Shown piece by piece: positions 57,790 through 64,000 of a DNA stretch of 64,000 nt. The stretch spans positions 68,628,935 through 68,692,934 of the forward strand of contig CM043950.1 of the NCBI GenBank assembly GCA_014529385.2, in the 5' to 3' direction. The notes under the pieces are model-generated. The model had not been told where the DNA came from. It worked only from the letters and a program-made list of their open reading frames with translations, and did no database searches. Each line of letters starts with the position of its first letter. Position 1 is the stretch's first letter. The position numbers and the translations under genes are program-made. The DNA comes from Adiantum capillus-veneris. Taxonomy: Eukaryota > Streptophyta > Polypodiopsida > Polypodiales > Pteridaceae.

Positions 57790-58105
57790 GAGATTCTCTG
57801 CAGATCTGCAAACGAGAAGTGCAGCCAAAAAAAACTTTTAAGATCAAGACCAGGAGAGGGGTTGCATCTAAATAAACCTATACCTAGAAAGGTTATAGCG
57901 CTGAAACTCTTGCGCTGAATATTTGACTTCAGAAAGAAACATTCAGAACCCGAATAAACAAGGGTTAAGCGCTGCAATTTTGCACTCCAAAATTTGCTGC
58001 CAAAAAAAACCTTCAGGACCCGCACTGGGAGGGTATACGCTCAAAAATCGAAGCCGAAAAAAAACCCTATAGAACCCGAATTGCAAAACGATTGCGCTGG
58101 TTTAA
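57790..58105 (-). repeat. Four imperfect ~70-bp tandem repeats between the ORFs
   Basis: On the minus strand each unit carries GGGT(C/T)CTGAAGGTTTTTTTTGG-like sequence and ends near GCAGCGCT. Unit junctions are near 58040, 57970 and 57899. The first unit overlaps the last 20 codons of ORF1, so that ORF's C-terminus is repeat-encoded. The middle units are 70 and 71 bases, the outer ones more diverged. The frame of ORF1 stays open through them after its stop. Confidence 0.65.
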
Positions 58106-59600
58106 TCATAAAGTAAGGACTTGGCACTGGAAGCAGAGTTCTGTGATAGTACTGATCTGATTTTAGCAACCGGGGCATGGGTGAGGGCTGGGGGGTATAA
58201 CTGTTGTGGGAGGAATCTACAGGAGAAGATTGGTTACGACGAAGAGGTACAGAGGTTGGGGGAGTTCGATGAGGAGAGGGTGAGTATCTTCCGCGACCCC
58301 TAGAGTGGTGAGAGGGTTCGGGCCGTTTTTTCTTTCCAGATCGAAGATCCCCACCTCTGAGCGGGGCAATTGCCTGCATGATGAGTTTCTCTACTTCCAA
58401 AGAGAAGTTTGCAGAGGGTGCCTGCTGGTTGAAAAGCACATAACTTTTGATTGCTTCTTTTAATTTTTGCCTGTAAAAGAGGTGAATTAACATTGCTTTT
58501 ATTGCCTCTTGAGCTTCTTTTTCGATCCAACTGAGAAAAGCTATAGTAGACCGTTTGAGGGTAGGGCTAGGGAAGAAGATAGGGAGGTGGTTCATGATCA
58601 TCCAGAGAGCGTGATCAAACCATAAGACGTTCCCATCTTTGCAGAGCTCCGCTTGGCCAACATAATCACAGCCGCATTTGAGGAATGGTCGGTGAATATT
58701 CCAGATTTGAGTCGTGTAGTTTGTGTCTCTGTTTGTGGTAGAGATGACACCTTTAACTCCTACTATGCAACCAAAAGAAGCTTTGCATCTGTTAGAGTCA
58801 AAGCAAGACATCGTAAATGGTGTAGCAACTAGTGAGTTCTCTATTAGATTGGAGGAGTTAGATTCCAAGATCTGCTGTAATCCAATCTTCAAGGCCAGTT
58901 TGTCTTTGCCATTAAGTAGAGTTAAGAGTAAACCTTCTGATAGAGGATCCAGCAAAGTGAAATTTCCCAGAGCCCAAGGTTTGTGGTGAGCATCCCCCAA
59001 GAGGATTTCCAAGAAACGGGAGGGGATGTAAGGGTCGGAGTATGTTTCCATTGGCTTCTTTTGGATTGAAAAAGAGTCGGTGTTGATGGCAAAGCTTTGG
59101 TTAGCTAGTTGTTGCTCTTCGTTGTCGAGGTCATTGGGGATTAGGGAGCTTGAAGCTTCTACTTGCAGGGAGAGAGCAATTTCATCAAATCCATTGAGCA
59201 AGTGTCTTTTTCGTTGGTGGGCGATAGGGTCGTTGCGAAGTTTTCTTCCATGGCTTTCCATAAATCTTCTCATCAGATTTGGAGATTGTTCCATCCACTT
59301 CTTCCTTTCTCTGTCATCTTCATCCGCAATGGTTTGGAGGTTTGATGCTAGTTCCCTCAAGCGTTTGACAGCATTCCTTGGGTTCTCTCTAGCCAAGGAG
59401 TATAGCCTAAACCATGCAAGTAGGTATAGCATGTTTAGGAGAAGCAATTCCGATTGGTTGTCTGCCTTTGATGTTGCTTGATCCAAGTCTATTAAGGTGT
59501 TATGGAATAGGGGATCTTTGATACAAGCAAGCAGACCCTGGACCATGGGTGAAGGCACAGGATTCATGGCACCATAGCCTAGATAAGGGTCGTATCCCAA
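58041..59600 (-). CDS. Penelope-like element ORF1, unrecognised 519-residue protein
   Basis: One open frame starts at Met 59600 (MGYDPYLGYGAMNPVPSPMV). Residues 1-110 are predicted mostly helical (LLLLNMLYLLAWFRLYSLA). A cysteine cluster KCGCDYVGQAELC is in the middle. The last 120 residues are basic and Ser/Pro/Arg-rich (SGKKKRPEPSHHSRGRGRYS), suiting RNA or DNA binding. I recognise no domain. Position upstream of the RT suggests a Gag-like or other accessory role. A TGA at 58041-58043 ends it, but the frame stays open to 57702, adding about 112 codons encoded by the tandem repeats. It is separated from the RT start by 455 bases. Confidence 0.65.
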   Translation of the reverse strand: MGYDPYLGYGAMNPVPSPMVQGLLACIKDPLFHNTLIDLDQATSKADNQSELLLLNMLYLLAWFRLYSLARENPRNAVKRLRELASNLQTIADEDDRERKKWMEQSPNLMRRFMESHGRKLRNDPIAHQRKRHLLNGFDEIALSLQVEASSSLIPNDLDNEEQQLANQSFAINTDSFSIQKKPMETYSDPYIPSRFLEILLGDAHHKPWALGNFTLLDPLSEGLLLTLLNGKDKLALKIGLQQILESNSSNLIENSLVATPFTMSCFDSNRCKASFGCIVGVKGVISTTNRDTNYTTQIWNIHRPFLKCGCDYVGQAELCKDGNVLWFDHALWMIMNHLPIFFPSPTLKRSTIAFLSWIEKEAQEAIKAMLIHLFYRQKLKEAIKSYVLFNQQAPSANFSLEVEKLIMQAIAPLRGGDLRSGKKKRPEPSHHSRGRGRYSPSPHRTPPTSVPLRRNQSSPVDSSHNSYTPQPSPMPRLLKSDQYYHRTLLPVPSPYFMIKPAQSFCNSGSIGFFFGFDF

Positions 59601-60156
59601 GCTTCAGAATTACTATGTACATAGATGTCAGCAAGAACAGAAGGGGAGTTAGATCGCATCTTGATTAGAGGTATACTTATGGCGTTTTAAGCTATGAAAC
59701 ACATGCGAGAGAAAGGAACCTCTACAAGTGCAGGGGAGCGAAACTGGAACAGAAGACGATAATGGAACAGAAGTTGAAAGAAAGGAGCAACCAGACTGGG
59801 GTGTAGGGGCGACCAGACTAAGGCGTAGAAAGAACCCGCATAGGGTTATCCCGAAAGATATCTTGCAGGGAAAATTGAGAGTAGGTGAGGTCTATGGTTT
59901 TTTTTTTTTAACGTGGACCATTAAAAAACTTCAGAGTATGGCTTTTCAACGAAGACTTGAACATAAGAGTCTAGGTGGTTTAAACGTGAGTAGAAAAAGG
60001 CTGTAGCCTACCTTCCATCCAAGACAGAATTTTTCAAAACAGATGGGATAACTTTAGATTCAGAAAGCCGAGAAATAAAATACTTGAGAAAAATTACAGG
60101 TCATAGGGAGGGACCTCAATCCAGAGGGAGACTCCTATACCACCAGAGAGAGATTA
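59601..60156 (-). other. Leader between right repeat and ORF1
   Basis: About 550 bases with no supported gene. It would be the 5' untranslated part if transcription starts in the right repeat. Confidence 0.5.
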
Positions 60157-60805
60157 GGATAAAAAAAGCTTTTAAATCTTGCTTTCTTTTAGAAGAGTAA
60201 AAATAAACAACCATTACAACAACCCAAATTTTTAGTCTCATCCAGAAGCAGTTACAGATATCTCAAATAGATAACTGAAAATTATACAAGTTATGGAGAG
60301 ATGATGACTTCCTTTTCTTGATGCATTAGAGGTAGAGAAAAGAGAGTCATGTTACCTGCTACCATCACCCACAAAAAAACAGTCAAGTTAGTCTATAAGG
60401 TGGAAGGCAAGGTGTCAGTGGATGCTCTTACTTGTTCTCAATGTCACTCTATCTCAAATAAATAAAAAAAGGAAACAAAAAGTTACACCATCTAAACCTG
60501 GTTAGAAGGGTCCATGGATGCTCTTGGGTAAAAAGTGTGCAGCCTTTTTGCAAAAGTAGGTGTTTGTCTTTTTTGGGTGAGTTTGTTCGTGAAGAGGAGG
60601 GAGTGGTGGGTACTCAAAACAAGGTGAGTGGGGGGTCAGAAAAAAGGGAGTGGTGTATTAAATTGTGAGTAGTGGGTATCCTCTAGACCCAAGAAAAGAT
60701 CACACGCAACTTTGTTTTGACTCAAATTTTTTGTAAGGTTTGGGGGGTATGAGTAAAGTACCAAAAATTAGAGCTTTTGGGTTTGTTTCCATAGGGGTTT
60801 TTTTG

Positions 60806-60806
<1 letters not shown>
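60157..60806 (-). repeat. Right (5') pseudo-LTR-like direct repeat
   Basis: The partner of 55122-55822 in the same orientation, shorter by one deletion of about 50 bases. It is followed by GGATGG and a (GA)n run at 60811-60837. Confidence 0.88.

Positions 60807-60810
<4 letters not shown>

Positions 60811-60837
<27 letters not shown>
60811..60837. repeat. (GA)n microsatellite at the right end
   Basis: A short GA run directly after the right repeat of the Penelope-like element and before LINE B sequence. Confidence 0.9.
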
Positions 60838-60841
<4 letters not shown>

Positions 60842-60929
60842 GGTTCTGAATACTACTGCTCATTGCGTACGTTTCTTACGATTGGCTCTGCTCACACGCT
60901 ACTGTACATGCCTGTTTTCTTTTTTAAAG

Positions 60930-62204
60930 GTATGGCGTTACCTGGACCCTCGAGCTGCTACTTTGCACGTAGTTTTAGGCGATTCCTCTGCACAATTCAA
61001 TTCGGAGTTGATGGGCTCTTTGCTTAAGGATGCCCTCACCCCTGATCCTCAAATCACTGGTGAACATCGAATTACCTTGTCTCCTGAGACTGTTTGGCCG
61101 TAGCTATCCATCTAACAAAAGAGAGGATTGGTCCTCTTTTTTGCAGGCAAACTCTCGGCTGTACAAGATATTGCAAGGAATCTTGATGGGGGGTTTTCAG
61201 CATCCAGCAGTTGATAAGATTTTTTACTCAGGTGTGGGGTTATTCAAGCTGGTGTTCTTTAAGCCAGAGGATAAAAATGCTTTGCTTTCGCTTCAACTAG
61301 CATTCTCTGTGGTCAGGTTGTTCATATTATTCCTTGGCAGCCAATTAAGCTTATTAAGGAGGAGCTTCTCACAAAGTGTCCGGTATGGGTTGAGCTCGTT
61401 GATCTGCCATCCTTTTTATGGCAAGCATTGGTAAATTGGGGGCGTGTTTAGGGAAAGTTCTTTTTTGCCCTTCTTTACACTGTCCCAATAGAAATCGAGT
61501 TTGTGTGCTTTGGCAAACATATAAAAAGTTCCCTTCCATTATGGAAATTGACTTGATGCACGTTGGAAAGCTGGTGATTTATCTGAAGTGGGGTACTCTT
61601 GCGGGGTCTTGTTTTCATTGTGGCAATGTGGGGCATTTCTTTAAAAATTGTCCTAATAATGTGCCCAACTCCCTAGACCTTATCCCCTCCTATCCTGGTA
61701 GTAAGACTTTGGTGCCCAAGGAGCAGATCTTTGGTCATGTGGATAAACCTACTCCTAGTTTTGCTAAGCCCATGACGCCTATCTCCAGCTCTCCTATTTA
61801 TGCCAAGGTGCCTGTGCCACCTAAGAATGCTGCTGGTAAATCTCGAGTCTTGTCTAAACCTCTCTCTAATAAAGATAAAAGGTTCTCTTGCAAATGTGAC
61901 TCTTGTTGCTTTTGATAAAGGGAAAAGATTTGCAGATGCTAATGGATACACTCCACCCGAAAAAACTTTTAAGCCTAAGGGTCCCTTTTCTAGCTATACT
62001 GCACCAAATTACTATGAGATACGCATGGAAGATTTGCCCTCACCTAGTACTCTTGTTGATATAGATACGATCATTGAGCAACATGCTTCCGCTATAAGGA
62101 ATAGGCCTCCTCACTCCCCTATGCAGGATGGTTTTCATCTTGAGGTTAACATGCATGATGTTGTTTGTGAGGGGGACACACAAGTTCTTAAGTCCTCGAT
62201 ATGA
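60930..62204 (+). pseudogene. LINE B ORF1 (DUF4283-like, zinc knuckle)
   Basis: Broken into three or more frames. Readable parts are VVLGDSSAQFNSELMGSLLK (about 60965-61030), GLFKLVFFKPEDKNALLS and a PVWVELVDLPSFLWQALV segment (about 61380-61430, in another frame), the DUF4283 signature of plant LINEs. The CX2CX4HX4C knuckle CFHCGNVGHFFKNC lies at about 61613-61654. The tail is Pro/Ser/Lys-rich. The last stretch ends at 62204, overlapping the ORF2 start ATG at 62201. Confidence 0.75.
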
Positions 62205-62900
62205 AGTTTGCCTCTTTTAATGTAAGGGGTTTGAACGACCCCACTCGTCTTTATACCTTTAACATATGGTTGTTGTCTCAGAATCTTGATGTATGCTTTG
62301 CTCAAGAGCACAAGATGCATCATAGAGCATCTAAAACTTTGTTTTACAGAGGTTACTGTTGTTTTTATGGGGGTAAACCCAATGCTTATTCTGGGGTGCT
62401 CACCTTTATTAAGGCCTCTCTCAATCCCCAACTGCTTGCTGACCACCCCTCAGGAAGGGGATCTCTTTTTCTTATTGATTCTCCTTGGTGTCCTCTTACT
62501 CTCCTTAATTTATATGCTGATAGTGATCCTAGGTTGAGAAGCATGTTGTGGGATTGGGCTTCTGCTTTGCCCTTGTCTCAAGGGCTCGTTAGAGGAGACT
62601 TCAATATGGTCTGTAATGGTTCTGACACTACTTCTTGTGCTTCCGTTATTTCTTCGTTTGAAAGGGAGTTTTGGGATCAATTTGTTGTCTCAGCTGGTCT
62701 CGTTGATTCTTGGTAGTCTATTGGCCACCCTACCCAACATGGGTTCACGTTTCAGTCTTTATCCCAATTATCGTCTTGGTCTTGTCATGATAGGTTTTAT
62801 TTTCTTTAGTCTCAATGGTTGCCTCATGCTGCTACAATGCAAGTGGATATGCAAATTGCTTTATTTGATCATTTTCCATTGTTATTAACCTTGTCTGATG
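62201..62900 (+). pseudogene. LINE B ORF2 endonuclease domain (truncated)
   Basis: An open stretch 62201-62716 codes for an APE-type endonuclease: MKFASFNVRGLNDPTRL, then CFAQEHK with the catalytic Glu, and VRGDFNMVCN. After a TAG at 62714 the frame continues with SWSCHDRFYF and DHFPLLLTL, the usual SDH end of the domain. The RT part is absent because the element is cut off by the Copia LTR. Confidence 0.82.
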
Positions 62901-62930
62901 TTGATATCGGTATGGATGGTATTGAAGTCG

Positions 62931-63140
62931 CGGAGCGGAGCGTGGGTCGACTCTCTCACACACACACACAGTGAGCTTACACAGTACAGTAGTACGCAGA
63001 GAACTGTTAGAAGGGTTATCTCCCAATTCCTTAGTATTCACAAAGAATAAGTTAGTATATACAAAGAGTTAGAGGTAAGTGAGTTAGGCGGGCGGCCAGC
63101 CATATCCACATAAGAGGCCACTTGGGCTTTAATCCCAACA
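62931..63140 (-). repeat. Copia 3' LTR (left limit approximate)
   Basis: On the minus strand the LTR starts TGTTGGGATTAAAG at 63140, just after the purine tract TTAAGTGGGAGGT (63141-63153). The left end is inferred to lie where LINE B similarity stops, near 62931. Confidence 0.55.
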
Positions 63141-63224
63141 ACCTCCCACTTAAAGTCCAATGTGGCACTTTAAGTAACTGTAAATCTATGAACATAAATG
63201 TACAAAGATTTACATGGCTGCCAT

Positions 63225-63998
63225 CTATCCAATGCCCAATAACTCACGACAATGGACAAAGCCCTCTCTTGGAAGTCCCTTTGTGAGTAGATCAGCAGGA
63301 TTGTCCTTGGTGTGGATCTTCAGCAATTGTATCTGCTTGTCTTCAAGTACTTCCCTAATGAAGTGATATTTCACATCAATATGCTTAGTCTTCAAATGGA
63401 ACACTGGATTCTTTGCCAATTGTATAGCACTTTGACTATCACAATATAACTCTGGCATTTCTACTTTGATTCCCAAGTCTGCAACCAATCTACCAAGCCA
63501 AATAGCTTCTTTGCATGCCTCATTTGCTGCAACATACTCAGCTTCTGTAGTAGACTGCGTAACACAATCTTGTAATCGAGATCGCCATGATATGGCACCT
63601 CCAGCCAATGTAAAGACATAGCCTGATGTAGATCTCCTCTTATCCAAGTCTCCTGCATAATCTGAGTCAGTGTATCCTCTGACACTCAAATCCTGACTAC
63701 CATAGCATATGCGCATACTCTTTGTATGTTTTAAGTATCTCATGATACCTTTCACTGCCTCCCAATGTTTCTTGCCGGGATTTGACATATATCTGCTAAC
63801 CACTCCCACTGCAAATGCAATATCCGGACGTGTAGCAATCATTGCATACATCAAACTACCCACTGCAGACGCATATGGAATCTTATCCATTTCAGCCTTT
63901 TCTTCCTCAGACACAGGACAATCTTGTTTGCTAAGTTTCACATATGGTGGCAATGGAACACTCAATGCCTTTCCCTTCTCCATATTGAAACGTTGCAA
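63225..63998 (-). CDS. Copia Pol, RT end and RNase H (partial, different family)
   Basis: A 257-codon open frame running off the right edge. It shows ATRPDIAFAVGVVSRYM, the RNase H motifs YTDSDYAGDLDKRRSTSGY, STTEAEYVAANEA and CDSQSAIQLAKNPVFH, and ends DLLTKGLPREGF. These are standard Ty1/Copia RNase H signatures. It differs from the family at 37557-42726. The visible part has no stops and may belong to an intact element whose remainder lies beyond the window. Confidence 0.92.
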   Translation of the reverse strand: MQRFNMEKGKALSVPLPPYVKLSKQDCPVSEEEKAEMDKIPYASAVGSLMYAMIATRPDIAFAVGVVSRYMSNPGKKHWEAVKGIMRYLKHTKSMRICYGSQDLSVRGYTDSDYAGDLDKRRSTSGYVFTLAGGAISWRSRLQDCVTQSTTEAEYVAANEACKEAIWLGRLVADLGIKVEMPELYCDSQSAIQLAKNPVFHLKTKHIDVKYHFIREVLEDKQIQLLKIHTKDNPADLLTKGLPREGFVHCRELLGIG

Positions 63999-64000
63999 AA

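Larger units (their letters stand above)
55122..60806 (-). mobile_element. Penelope-like retroelement with long direct repeats and novel ORF1
   Basis: Direct repeats at 55122-55822 and 60157-60806 enclose two minus-strand ORFs: an unrecognised ORF1 (59600-58041) and a reverse transcriptase (57585 to about 55927). The RT has no visible GIY-YIG endonuclease or integrase. Repeats in direct orientation around such an RT resemble the pseudo-LTRs known from Penelope-like elements. Both repeats and the GA tracts at each end point to a defined unit of about 5.7 kb. Alternatives are an LTR-like element of unknown class, or a duplicated segment that happens to frame the ORFs. Confidence 0.7.
60838..62930 (+). 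mobile_element. LINE B, 3'-truncated
   Basis: ORF1 with DUF4283-like and zinc-knuckle parts is followed by the start of ORF2 (endonuclease). Similarity stops near 62920, where Copia LTR sequence begins, so the RT part is missing. This is a different LINE family from 5332-10947. The 5' limit is not marked by a duplication. Confidence 0.75.

Noticed and set aside
55122-60806. Hammerhead ribozyme in the Penelope-like repeats
   Set aside because: Such ribozymes are known from these elements, but by eye no CTGANGA core with a paired GAAA was found on either strand of the repeats.
55000-60900. Telomeric association of the endonuclease-less element
   Set aside because: No runs of TTTAGGG-type telomere repeats lie at or near its ends; GA microsatellite is present instead.
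63225-63998. Assignment of the right-edge Copia to the 37557-42726 family
   Set aside because: The RNase H sequence and LTR start differ clearly, so it is another Copia family.

Overview
This window is repeat-rich plant nuclear DNA. I could not find a single clearly intact ordinary host gene in it. Almost everything is transposable-element sequence: LTR retrotransposons of the Ty3/Gypsy and Ty1/Copia types, two non-LTR LINE elements, a piece of a CACTA-type DNA transposon with plant-style short introns, and one element with a Penelope-like reverse transcriptase. The CACTA TNP2 domains, the LINE ORF1 with DUF4283 plus zinc knuckle, the initiator-Met tRNA primer sites and the chromodomain and Tat-type Gypsy elements all point to a land plant. 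The Penelope-like element and the long GA/GT microsatellites make a fern, lycophyte or gymnosperm more likely than a flowering plant. That last step is inference.

Layout. 1-3.1 kb: gag fragment of Gypsy family A, a CACTA transposase remnant and a family A 3' LTR. 3.1-5.3 kb: mostly non-coding, with a LINE zinc-finger scrap and a possible SINE. 5.33-10.95 kb: a full-length but degenerate LINE with a 13-bp target-site duplication. 11.5-24.2 kb: a plus-strand family A Gypsy (Gag, protease, 3' non-coding part, 3' LTR), split by a complete minus-strand Tat-like Gypsy B (14061-21199). 24.46-35.81 kb: a decayed plus-strand Copia, split by a complete minus-strand family A Gypsy (25313-31582) with a perfect 5-bp duplication. 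35.8-43.1 kb: an unrecognised multi-exon, frameshifted gene, split by a very young minus-strand copy of the same Copia family (37557-42726). 43.3-45.7 kb: a plus-strand chromovirus remnant. 47.58-52.73 kb: a nearly intact minus-strand chromovirus. 52.7-55.1 kb: microsatellite-rich non-coding DNA. 55.12-60.81 kb: the Penelope-like element. 60.8-62.9 kb: a second, 3'-truncated LINE. 62.9-64 kb: the 3' end of another Copia, running off the window.

The most interesting object is the 55.12-60.81 kb element. It has two ORFs on the minus strand: an unrecognised 519-residue ORF1, and a reverse transcriptase of the Penelope/telomerase-like type with no visible endonuclease. About four 70-bp tandem repeats lie between the ORFs, and the unit is framed by two roughly 650-700 bp direct repeats, all set in GA-microsatellite DNA. 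Second in interest is Gypsy family A. It carries a very large Gag and at most a protease but no reverse transcriptase or integrase in either copy, so it looks non-autonomous.

Nested insertions give a relative order of events. Family A inserted before Gypsy B did (locus 11.5-24.2 kb), the old Copia before the second family A copy, and the unknown gene before the young Copia, whose LTRs differ at only one base of 227. All boundaries and family calls come from reading the sequence by eye, and no database search was possible.
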